DNA of 64,000 nucleotides from Chaetoderma sp. LZ-2023a (lineage: Eukaryota > Mollusca > Caudofoveata > Chaetodermatida > Chaetodermatidae). The notes under the pieces are model-generated. The model was given only the letters and a program-made list of their open reading frames with translations, was not told the DNA's origin and ran no database searches. The stretch covers positions 140,728,454 to 140,792,453 of the forward strand of contig CM067359.1 in NCBI GenBank assembly GCA_034401795.1. The letters are read 5' to 3'. This document shows, one piece after another, positions 24,532 to 34,230 of this stretch; within the stretch, counting starts at the first letter, position 1; every line of letters starts with the position of its first letter. A program made the translations under genes and the position numbers.

Positions 24532-26021
24532 TTAATTTCTGAGACTGTGATGTAACTTTGTTACGATCTTACTCACCCGTAACCTAAATGCAGAGTCAGT
24601 ATTGTGTTGTTTTTTCAATCGAAACATCTGATGCAAAAGTAACTTCAGGTTCGGTTGAAACTCTTTACAACGATCAACAACCTTTTTACTGTATTTTATA
24701 CTTTCTACGAATATTTTCACATCGTCAAGAGAATAGGTTATGTCCCTTGATTCTTGAAAATCAGTCATGTCCGAGATTTCAGACACAACTGACATACTGT
24801 CCGCATCTGAGCTGTCATCATCATTGTCATCAGGAAGGATCAGGTCCTGCGAGATGGGTGGTAATTCTGGATCTGCTATTGTGACGTCATTACATGGGTC
24901 ATGGCCGGGATTGAATGGTACAACTGAGTCTTTCGGCTCTAAGATCGCGATATTATTGTCTATGGCACAGATAATCTCCTGCGTGGAAATGGGAGCAGGT
25001 TCATTGATTGACATTTGTTCACTGGATTGTTCCTTAGCAGTAGCAACGATAGCATTACGTTCTGTGGGAGACGTATTCTCAGTCATGTCTTGTACGCTAT
25101 TGGGAACACCAGCGTCAGATGTATACGCTCTGTCAACCACTACCTCTACGCTGTTATCGTCGAGCGAGTTCAGCACTTCAAAGCGATTGTCCGACTTAAC
25201 CTTAGGAGCTTTCCTTTTAGGCGACCGCTGTCCGTTACTTACTACTGATTGAGTAACTGTTTTGAGCAATTGTTTGTCTGCGTTATTGTGCCGAGCCTCG
25301 GAAATTCAGTGTCATTATTCACATTTGCATTATCAGACAAGTGGGATTCACTAACGTCTCGAACTGGTTCCAGGACGTCACGAAGCGAGCATGTACGTTG
25401 GAAATGTCCTTTTTCGTGACACCGAAAGCATACTATTTCATCAGTACTTATGAAAACACGATGCGTTTTTCCAGCGAAAGCAATGTCTATGTAGTCTGAA
25501 ACGACAGTCTTGTCAATCAAAATCTGGACTTGGCGACGAAAACTCTTCACATGCTTCAGTTCAGGCGACTTACAACCCAGTGGAATTGCCCTGGCACTCC
25601 CAATCACTTTCCCGTATGTCTCTAATGAGCGCTTAATCACGAAGTTCGGTATGTATGGAGGGACGTTCGAAATTATGAATTTTGTTGGTTCGTTTTCAAG
25701 GGAGTACACGTTGTGAAACTCACCGCCAACTTGTACGCCTTCAACACATAGCTTTGTTACATCGTTGTCAGATTTTAGATATATCATAATAGCTCCTTTG
25801 CTTCGCGACGCGGCAATGATATTAGCTGGTGACACTACAGAAGCCGCCCCTTTAACATATGCATCTATAGCCACACCGTCTAAACAGTCAATTCTTATAC
25901 CGTTCTTTCTGTCTATGCCTGTGAACGGCTCATACTCAGAGGACAAGTCCGCATTCGTCACGCTTCTGGTCATCTTGACCTTACTGGCAAAACTGACCGG
26001 CTGCGACCACATTGTGTTCAC
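24532..26021 (-). pseudogene. LINE ORF1: RRM-like / CCHC nucleic-acid-binding protein, frameshifted
   Basis: The first part (26,021-25,242) has an RRM-like region (FIISNVPPYIPNFVIKRSL, LETYGKVIG) and one CCHC knuckle (CFRCHEKGHFQRTC, spacing CX2CX4HX4C) near residues 197-210. This order is typical of Tx1-group ORF1 proteins, which bind the element RNA. The frame closes at 25,242. A second frame overlapping it from 25,269 continues to 24,532 with a basic patch (SPKRKAPKVK) and a long acidic, Ser/Asp-rich stretch. The junction lies at an A-run near 25,260, consistent with a one-base deletion. A separate second ORF is possible but less likely, since it would lack a good ATG start. Confidence 0.82.
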
Positions 26022-26284
26022 ACAATAGGTTAATCAAGGAGTCCTACACCGACCAGCCAACAAGGCCGGTATAGTAATGGCTACTATACGCAAACCTACT
26101 ACCTAACTATACACAATCACAAACACAACGAATTTATTAATAATCCAATAATTACAGTCACAAATATTATTACACACATTTCCAAAAACAATTTAAATAT
26201 ACATAGCACAAAAATTAGCAACGATTATCTTCAATAAACACGTTAAATCCCGCAAAAGGTCGCAGCGAAATAAACACGTCCTTC

Positions 26285-26455
26285 CTCTAGAAGAAGAAGA
26301 AGAAGAAGACGAGGAAGAAGAAGAAGAAGAAGAATGAGGAGGAGGAGAAGGAGGAGGAGCATGAGGAGGAGGAGGGAGTAGGAGGAGGAGGAGGAAGCGG
26401 AGGAGGAGGGGGAGGAGGGAGGAGGGAGGAGGAAGAGGAGGAGGAGGAGAGATGT
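26285..26455. repeat. (GAA)n / (GGA)n microsatellite at the LINE 5' side
   Basis: GAA run from about 26,290, becoming GGA-rich to about 26,455. It is in the same orientation as the GAA run at 20,386-20,416. Confidence 0.93.
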
Positions 26456-26459
26456 TGTA

Positions 26460-27415
26460 GGTAGCCTAATGATGACAGAATAAACTCCTCGGAAGACGGA
26501 GAAAAACATGGTTTGTGGAATCACAAGGCGGTATAAGGAGAAAGGAGGAGCTCGATGTGCTGTGGTCACCGGTGCTGGTCCACGCTGCATGGCCATCCAG
26601 AAACTTCCGCGGCTATGGATTTGTCGACACAATCCATGAGTAGTGTTTGAAATTACTGTAGGCCATTCAAACCGACAGGTATCAGTAATCTATCGACATA
26701 GAATGGTGGAAGCCGTGATGTTTAACTCTACATCAACGTCAGCACGGCCATATAGAAGCTGTTGGGTGGTTATGGTTGCTGAGGAGATTTGTTTGGAGGC
26801 AGGCTCATTTTCAAAGGTGGTTCTTTGCTCATTAAAAAGTGGACAGTAAAAAGGTGGTCAATTTCTAGGTCCTATATTGACTTGGTATTAATTTTAAATT
26901 GGACCCATTCATGATTTTCGAGAAATAGCCTACATGACTGGTATAGGAGGTTGTATCTACGTGAGTTGTACGTTACCATTGGCTCCCGAAGATGTTTGCT
27001 GATTTTGGGACTAAAGTTAAAAGATCAATGTACTCTTACAGTCAAAGTTACTAGTTTTAGTTTTTTGCCAGAAATGAATGCATGTTGGCCTGAGCAGTTC
27101 AATGGGCATATTAGAAGTTACCCCATGACAGACATTGTTATGGGACTACTCCCATGGTTTCAATCCCAAAGAAGCAGGTTCACTTTTGGGTCAAAGGCCA
27201 GTGCCACATCTTTGAGTCATTATAACCTATTATGTCATCAATATTAGAAGTTTTGATTTAAGCAGGAATGTCCTTCCCTTAATCGCACAAGTTCAATGAT
27301 CAGATTAGAAGATACCGTGTAGACTATATTTGTGTCGAGACAGGGGGGTACACCCATACAGAGAGAAGTTGAATAATGCCCTTTTTCAAAATGTCCGCAA
27401 ATTGATTTTCTCTCT
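26460..27415. other. No recognised gene
   Basis: Several ORFs of 68-98 codons have no recognisable domain or splice-supported continuation. No tandem structure was seen. Confidence 0.4.
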
Positions 27416-27417
27416 CC

Positions 27418-27432
27418 ATCTCTGTCTCGCTG

Positions 27433-27491
<59 letters not shown>

Positions 27492-27670
27492 GTTTCTCTT
27501 TCTCTCTCTCTCCTTCCCTCCCTCCCTCCCTCCCTCCTCCCTCCGCCTCTCTCTATCTATTTCTCACTCTTGCACGCAAGCACGCACATAGACACGCAGG
27601 TATACATGTACACGCACACGCAGGCACGCACACACGCCCGCACACACGCATGCACGCGCCTACGCCCGTA
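27418..27670. repeat. (CT)n, (CCCT)n and CACACGCA-rich tract
   Basis: CT dinucleotides (about 27,418-27,515), then CCTCCCTCCCTC (to about 27,545), then a CA/CGCA-rich stretch (27,570-27,670). The 122-codon ORF across it is repeat-derived. Confidence 0.92.
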
Positions 27671-27980
27671 CACTCTCTCGATATTTCATTTAGGTTGATA
27701 TATCATGATCTACGAATTGAACAAAGATACCTTGCTCCATACATTCTTTGCGACCGTGATATACATATACACAGTGATATCGCAACACGTCGTCTATTAT
27801 GAGACTACATGCCCGCATCATTGCCAAAACATCACATATAAAAGCCCAGCAAAGTACATATCTAGAAATCAAAGGATTATATTTCTATCTCCTGAAAATG
27901 CTTTGAAATGTATCATGCTGGTGTATACTGATCCATAGCAGAAAGTGCATTAGGCAAACAATTTATTTGACCTAAGGACT

Positions 27981-28183
27981 AAGGCAGCAACAACGCCCAG
28001 TCAAATTAGTTTCGAAATATTCAACAGCATGTTTATTAAATAGCAAAGAATTCATACAATTCATACAACGCGGTCTATATGGAGCCCTTTGTGACGCAAT
28101 GATTGTGACGTCATCATTCACGCGCTGAGCTGATTTTGACGTCATACGAGGTCAGATGATGGATGGATACTCTGGAAAGGTTA
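27981..28183 (+). mobile_element. MITE-like element, right half
   Basis: Starts GGCAGCAACAACGCCCAGTC in the core hairpin. It continues CAACAGCATGTTTATTAAAT, has two TGACGTCAT sites, and ends ATGATGGATGGATACTCTGG followed by AAAGG. Confidence 0.82.
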
Positions 28184-28250
28184 ATTAATATTGATATTAA
28201 TAACTTTAAATAAATATGATATGCCGCATTCTGAGGTGTATCGAATTGAA

Positions 28251-28608
28251 CAATCCAGTTTTAGCTATGTCCCGGCCATCTCTAGCTAAGCTCTACCCAC
28301 ACCCCGCCGTGTTGGGATCAGTCGATCCCTGAACTGCCTGACTATCAATTCCCAGAAAACTATACAGGTAAGCTGATGAATAATTTGATGGCAGAAACAG
28401 CACCCAGATTGAACATATTCAACAGCATGATTCTTAAATGGCAAATACATGCCATTCGTACAACAACGCTTTAATCCGTCTTCAATTATGCGTTCGTGGC
28501 GAACTTATCTATGCCATTCATGAAGTACTTGATTATGACGTCACGCTACATATCACGTAGTTGATTATGACGTCATATGATGGATGAATAAACTGGGGAG
28601 TTCCATTG
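28251..28608 (+). mobile_element. MITE-like element, complete copy
   Basis: Begins CAATCCAGTTTTAGCTATG. It carries CTAAGCTCTACCCACACC, ACTATACAGGTAAGCTGATG, a partly deleted core, TACATATCACGTAGTTGATT and ATGACGTCATATGATGGATG, and ends AACTGGGGAGTTCCATTG. Confidence 0.85.
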
Positions 28609-28609
28609 C

Positions 28610-29610
28610 TAAAATAGTTATAGCGTAGGCCTACATTATGCCTACTATTTACTTTAAATAGAGTGTTACATTATATTGTCCGTGAAATACATATTCTGCA
28701 ATGATAAGAGAGTGTGTGAAGCGTCATGAAACGCTTCCACCCTCACTGTCGACAGAACATGTTAGCAGTGTGGTAAATCATTCTCGAATGCAGCAACCCT
28801 TTTAACAATTTAGCGTTACGATAAAACGACCACGTGGCCGGAAATATTCGACAACGCAATATCACCTGCGCTCCATGAATAGTTTGTATGAACATTTTGA
28901 CAGCAGTATTTTTGTCTAAAATACCTCACTATATCACGATTGAGAAATCATTCACAGCATTCCATCAGTGCCACTTAACAAAGAAACGTGACTCGCTAAT
29001 AGTGCATTAACACACTGACTCCTCGAGGCTGAGTATCTCAAGCTCCAGTCAATCACACACGTCACATATTGCTACTAATTGGACAGGAATCGGCAGTATT
29101 ACCAGTCAAATTAACTTCAAAATATTTAACATAATATTTTTGAAAAATAAATGATTATTGATTTTGGGAATTTCGGGTTTAAAGCGCTAACTAGATGGCA
29201 GCTAAGAGCACTTCTTGTTTCCATGGAGATCAGCACGAAATACAAATATAATTGCATGACTCGCGGCACTTTGTAAAAGACGTGGACTTATTGCCGTTAG
29301 TTTTCTACGCATGCGCAGAGGGAACTCGTTATGAAGCTATCTTTACCTAAATTCGAAGCTCCGATGCCGAAACACATTCTTTAGCAATTTAATGTGTAAA
29401 GCTAATTCAATATGCCAACATAGAATTGGGATCGAAATAAAGTAATATTTGACAAGTGTTCTTGAAATTAATATTCTAGAAATGGGAAATGTACATAGAT
29501 TGTCCTTAATGTTAAATTGCGATATACACTGTGTTAGGTTACTACTGTCTATACACAGACATGCTTGAGATACTAGATAACACACCCATTGGATTCATGT
29601 ATTACACCCG
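28610..29610. other. No recognised gene; one MITE core fragment
   Basis: Mostly unique-looking sequence. At 29,101-29,150 there is a short piece of the MITE core (CCAGTCAAATTAACTTCAAA). ORFs near 29,343-29,585 show no recognisable domain. Confidence 0.45.
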
Positions 29611-30070
29611 CAATCAAGTTTTAGCTATGCCCCATCCATCTTCAGCCAAACTCCAACTACACTTCACCCGTGTTGGGATACATCGATCCCTGAACTCACT
29701 GACTATCAATTTCCAAAAAACTTTACAGGTAAGTTGTTGGATATTTTAAATTAATTTGACTGGGTGCTGTTGCTGCGGCAGCAACAACAACAGCTGCCTA
29801 TGGCAGCAAAAGCGCCCAGTCAAATTAGTTTCAACATATTCATCAGCATCTTTATTAAATAGTAAAAGCATAGCATTCGCGCAACACCGCTTAGTCTGTT
29901 ATCAATTAAGCATTCATGACGAACTTAGTTACCTCATTCATGACGTAATTGATTATGACATCTTCCTACATGTCACGAAGTTGATCATGCCGTAATTGAT
30001 TATGAAGTGCTCCTACACGTCACGTAGTTGATTATGACGTCATATAATTGGTGGATAAACTGAAATCCTC
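29611..30070 (+). mobile_element. MITE-like element, complete copy with internal duplication
   Basis: Starts CAATCAAGTTTTAGCTATGC and has CTTTACAGGTAAGTTGTTGG. The core hairpin has an expanded tip (GCTGTTGCTGCGGCAGCAAC then a second CCTATGGCAGCA). The right arm repeats the block ATTGATTATGA...TACATGTCACGAAGTTGAT / TACACGTCACGTAGTTGAT, a local tandem duplication of about 60 bases. Confidence 0.85.
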
Positions 30071-30144
30071 GCTTGTATGAGTAGGATATGCCTTTTCACT
30101 TTGTGTGTCTGTTCCAATTTTGTCGGCCAAGGGAGGTGTCCGAG

Positions 30145-30490
30145 CTGTCACTCACTTATCTGACGTCATAATCAAACTACTTCTAACGTTAGCTTCCTCC
30201 ACAATCGAATGACGTAGGTCCGATTAGAAATGGGTAAAGCTTGCTGTCTGAATTGGAATTCGTTGGTGAATTTGCAATTTAATAAACCTTCTGTTGAATA
30301 TCTTAAAACTAAATCGACAGCTGCCAGTTAAATTAGTTTTAAAATATTCAACAATTACCTCTTAGGTACCTCGAAATTGTAATTCTAGGAATTCAGGGTT
30401 CCGCGTTAAATCGATTCAAATGGACGTATAAAGTGGGCGAGGCTTAGAGAGAAATGTGTGTGGTATAAATAGAAATGATTTCCTCTATTG
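30145..30490 (-). mobile_element. MITE-like element, diverged copy
   Basis: Reverse-oriented landmarks: TGACGTCATAATCAAACTAC, AATTTAATAAACCTTCTGTT, a core pair (ATCTTAAAACTAAATCGACA / CAGTTAAATTAGTTTTAAAA), then GTGGGCGAGGCTTAGAGAGA. It ends in a B-type terminus TTTCCTCTATTG. Confidence 0.72.
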
Positions 30491-30524
30491 CAGATCATGA
30501 TAACAAAATCTTCATGTACATTGA

Positions 30525-30941
30525 CAATGGACCTTTCCACTGTTAGCTATGCCCCGCCAACTCTAGCTAAGCTCCACCCACACCTCGTTCGTGTTGGGAT
30601 CGATCGATCTCTGAAATCTAGAGCTATCAATTTCCAAAGATCTATACAGGTAAGCTATTGAATATTTCGGAGCTAATTTGCCTGGGCGCTGTTGTTGCCT
30701 ATGGCAGCAACAGCGTCCAGTCACATTAGTTTCAAAATATTCAGCATATTTATTAAATAGTAGAGATATACAACTCGTACAACGTGCAATTAAGTAGTAA
30801 AGACATAAAATTCGTACACATGACGGCCTTTTAAAACGTTCATGATTGACTTAGCGACGTCATTCATTGCGCATTTTTATTTTGACGCCAGTCTTCATTA
30901 TGGCGTCATATACTTGAGTGACGGACTTTATTAGTCCATTG
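30525..30941 (+). mobile_element. MITE-like element, A/B chimera
   Basis: The left half is subfamily A (CAATGGACCTTTCCACTGTT, GATCGATCGATC, CTATACAGGTAAGCTATTGA, core with TATGGCAGCAACAGCGTCCA). After TACAACTCGTACAACGTGCA the block AGTAGTAAAGACATAAAATT repeats, and the rest is subfamily B (ACACATGACGGCC, CATATACTTGAGTGACGGAC). It ends GTCCATTG, an A-type terminus. Confidence 0.82.
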
Positions 30942-31439
30942 TCGAAATGGGGTTTGAATTTCCTTCCATTAACGCATCCTTTTTTAAACACTTAGATATA
31001 AGGAATCAGTCTGACAGATTTGTCTTGTTTCATGGTTTCACGCACCCATGTCAAAGAATCAATCAAGACATTTCACATACATTACATATACCAATATCAG
31101 ATACTGTCTTGCTTTCAACTATCTGGATACGAATAAATTTATTAATAAGGCAGTGTATGTATCGCGATGTTTATCATTGCCTACTATGGTCAGGTCAACT
31201 GACCTTCATCAACCTTTGCCCATGATGTCCTTCTAAACGTGCTTTCACCAGACCCAAATTTGACAGTTTTCTGACAGGAAGATAATTTCGCAAATTTACT
31301 AGGATGTTCACGGCGAAGATTACAATATACATAATTATAGGATTGATTATAAATTATATTTTTCATTAGATGGCCTTCTATTACAAGGTGACTAAATTGA
31401 GAATTCAACAGTTTGCCTCCTAAGGCGTAATTCATGAAT

Positions 31440-31820
31440 CAGTTTCCTCACTCAACCACATGACGTCACAATCAACTACGTGACGTGTAGGCTGACGTCA
31501 TAAGCATGAAGTCGCGAATGATTCGATATAGTCCGGCTGTATCGCTTAAACACGTCCGACACGTTGCACGAATTGTATGTCTTTACCATTTAATACACAT
31601 TATGTTGACTATTTTGAAACTAATTTGACTGATTCCTTAGGCAGCAACAGCACCCCGTCAAGTTAGTTTCAAAATATTCAACGGCGTACATGTATAGTTT
31701 TCTGGGAATTGATAGTCATGGGAGTTCAGAGATCGATCGATCCCAACACGGACGTGGTGTGGGTGGGTTGAGCTTAGATAGAGATGGGCTGGGCATAGCT
31801 AAATCTGGAACGGTAAATTG
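31440..31820 (-). mobile_element. MITE-like element, complete copy
   Basis: Opens AGTTTCCTCACTCAACCACA, then ATGACGTCACAATC and CTGACGTCATAAGC. The core is shortened (TGATTCCTTAGGCAGCAACA). It continues GATCGATCGATCCCAACACG and GGTGTGGGTGGG, and ends ATCTGGAACGGTAAATTG. Confidence 0.83.
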
Positions 31821-32515
31821 GGTTTAGGATTTAAAGACAGCGGTATATTAATGTTGGCTGGCTCGTAGCACGCCTGGTCTTTGCATAGGTTTGACTTACT
31901 ATGCATATATTTCAAATGTATCAATTGATACGTATCTATATACATTATAAATTATTGCTGCAATACAATATCTACGAGCTACCTATTAGACCACTCGCTT
32001 GAGGTGGTGCTAAATAACTCTAAGTGACTATTGAATAATGCTGTGATTGCGTTGTTTGTCGGCAAGCAGTTCATTATCCGGATTGTGCCTGGTCTTGATC
32101 TCCGATGTGATTAATCTACCATATTCTGGCCCAATGCTAGTTCTCTAGTATGTTAATTTCATTTCATTTATCGTCTGATATCGCATTTAAGTTTGCTATT
32201 TGCTTCGATTTAGCCGCTAACAAGCTCCCTCTACTGGAGTGCTCTCTGTAACCATTTGCCAGGTATTGGTGCATCAATCATGTCAACAGAGGCGTTGCTG
32301 ATTGGGAAATTGGTGGTAGGCTGACCTATTCTTAGTGGAAACGTTTCTGCTGAAACTGGCTTTATCGAAACACATGTGGATACCTAAATAAGATCAGTCC
32401 TGTGAGCGAGTTGATTAAAACCTTTGGTGTCTTAAGCTGCGATGGGTTAGTTGGAAGTGTTGTGTGATCAGCAGTTAATCCATCAATCGACATAGACCGC
32501 CATTTCTGAAATACG
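31821..32515. other. No recognised gene
   Basis: No coding signal or known repeat seen; ordinary AT-rich spacer. Confidence 0.4.
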
Positions 32516-32517
32516 GT

Positions 32518-32625
32518 GGGCGGGCAGGAAAACGGACGGACGGACGGCAAGACGGCAAAACGGACGTGCGGACGGACGGACAGACAGACAGGCAGGCAGA
32601 CAGACAGACAGACAGACAGACAGAT
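32518..32625. repeat. (GGAC)n / (AGAC)n microsatellite
   Basis: GGACGGAC units pass into CAGACAGACAG units. The minus-strand ORF across it (CLSVCLSVCLPVCLS) is repeat-derived. Confidence 0.93.
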
Positions 32626-32929
32626 ATAGTAATATAGAATCAAATATCCTGTCATAATATTGAATTCATGATGGAATGTTGTCTTTACAGCAAGCGTTTG
32701 TCTATACACTTATTATATCACTATTTATTCATAATGCAGGAGATGTCCTTTACATGTAATGTCTCATTGTGACGTCAGGGGAAATTATCTCATTTACGCG
32801 TCTCATTGTGACGTCAGGTGTGCTGATGTCATTAAGTTGTGATGTCTCATTGTAACATCAGGAGACGTGACGCTATTAGGATCTGTGAAATTTGCAAAAC
32901 TAGCAGAATTTTCTTCTCTACTGCCTCTC

Positions 32930-33476
32930 CTATAATATTGACAGGCAGTTCTTATTTAATACTCTAGATACATTCACCAACTTATCGTCTCTGAATGATG
33001 ACGACAAGTTTTATTTTCTAATGTCTTGTAACGATGGTGACTTAGAAATCTCCAATTACATATTAAATGTTGTTGAGAAATGTCTCTCAAAACGGTATTC
33101 TACCAGCCATATACATTGACAGATTAGCCTACTAGATAACTTACATCGTACTCATGCCTCTATGACTGTGAATGTATCCAACTGGTGCACTGGTACCGCT
33201 GACTATAGCCGACTTTACGCTACGGTTCTACACATGATGTTCAGACTAGCTGGTCACGTCACCATGTGCTCAACTTGTTGGGTTAACGGCTATGGTTGAT
33301 TTATGCCATCCAGTTGAATGCACTGTTAATATTAATCTAATTTTAGTTTAATCCTTTTAATCTTATTTTATGCATTGCCATTGTGTCATTTTTAAGTGTA
33401 TGTTTTATTGTGGTGTATGCGTACACCATAATGTTTGGTATTTTATCGCAATAAATTAATTGATTGATTGATTAAG
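32930..33476 (+). mobile_element. 5'-truncated LINE 3' end
   Basis: A short frame (about 32,938-33,110; DRQFLFNTLDTFTNLSSLND then DDKFYFLMSCN) resembles the extreme C-terminus of Jockey/CR1-type LINE ORF2 proteins. It is followed by a 3' UTR and a tail AATAAATTAATTGATTGATT. It interrupts the TGACGTCA minisatellite. The clade is uncertain because so little protein remains. Confidence 0.6.
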
Positions 33477-33769
33477 TTGTGATGTCTCATTATGACGTCT
33501 GGTGAAGAGATGCCATTAAGTTGTGATGTCTTATTGTGACGTCAGGTGAGGTGATGCCATAAAGTTGTGATGTCTCAATTGTGCCGGCAGGTGAAGAGAT
33601 ATCATTAAGCTGTGATGCCTCATTCTGACGCCAGGTGAGGTAATGCCATTAAGCTGTGGTGCCTCATTGTCACGTCAGGTGAGGTGATGCCATCAAGTTG
33701 TGATGTCTCATGGTGACGTCAGCTGAGGTGATGTCATGAATGTGTGCGGTCGCATTGTCACGTCAAGAG

Positions 33770-33925
33770 ACAGAATCAGAATCAGAATCAGAATCATTTA
33801 TAAGCACAAAATCTCACACATAGAGATACAAACAGTACAAAACAATACGAAAACATTACAATTGAAACAGATATAGTAAATAACATAACATGTAACTAAA
33901 ATAATGTGATTAATTTATACAATTA
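33770..33925 (-). mobile_element. LINE 3'-end fragment with (GATTCT)n tail
   Basis: On the plus strand AGAATCAGAATCAGAATCAG precedes ATTTATAAGCACAAAATCTC. Read on the minus strand this is a 3' UTR ending in a (GATTCT)n tail, a common LINE terminus. No protein frame remains. Confidence 0.5.
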
Positions 33926-34230
33926 TGTATATATATACACACACACATATATACATATACATATATATACATACATGCCACCTGACATCACAATGAGACG
34001 TCACAAGTTATTGGCATCACTTCACCTGACGTCACAATGAGACACCCAACATAATAAAATCATGTCTATTATGTATGTGTTGTGATGTCTTTAATATCTT
34101 TAATTTGTGATGTCTCATTGTGACGTCAGATGGAGTTATGCCATTAGATTGTGATGTCGCATTGTGACGTAAGGAGACGCGTTGTCATTATGTTGTGAAG
34201 TTTCATGGTGACGTCGGGTAAGGTGGTGCT

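Larger units (their letters stand above)
20417..26288 (-). mobile_element. Tx1/L1-like non-LTR retrotransposon, nearly full length
   Basis: About 5.9 kb on the minus strand: 5' UTR (about 26,288-26,022), ORF1 with RRM-like and CCHC domains, a spacer of about 100 bases, then ORF2 with endonuclease, reverse transcriptase and a Cys/His-rich tail, and a 3' UTR ending near 20,417. The APE endonuclease, absence of RNase H, CCHC-bearing ORF1 and CPHC-type tail place it in the L1/Tx1 group. Both ends abut (GAA)n on the plus strand. It carries few lesions (one frameshift in ORF1; two frameshifts and one nonsense codon in ORF2), so it is either a recent inactive copy or partly affected by assembly indels. 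Confidence 0.88.
32745..34230. repeat. About 44-bp minisatellite with TGACGTCA, broken by LINE insertions
   Basis: The unit is built on AAGTTGTGATGTCTCATTGT plus GACGTCAGGTGAGGTGATGC. It appears at 32,745-32,880, 33,473-33,770 and 34,085-34,230, and in reverse orientation at about 33,976-34,045 (CACCTGACGTCACAATGAGA). The interruptions are two LINE 3' fragments and a TATACA-rich tract (33,925-33,975). Confidence 0.88.
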
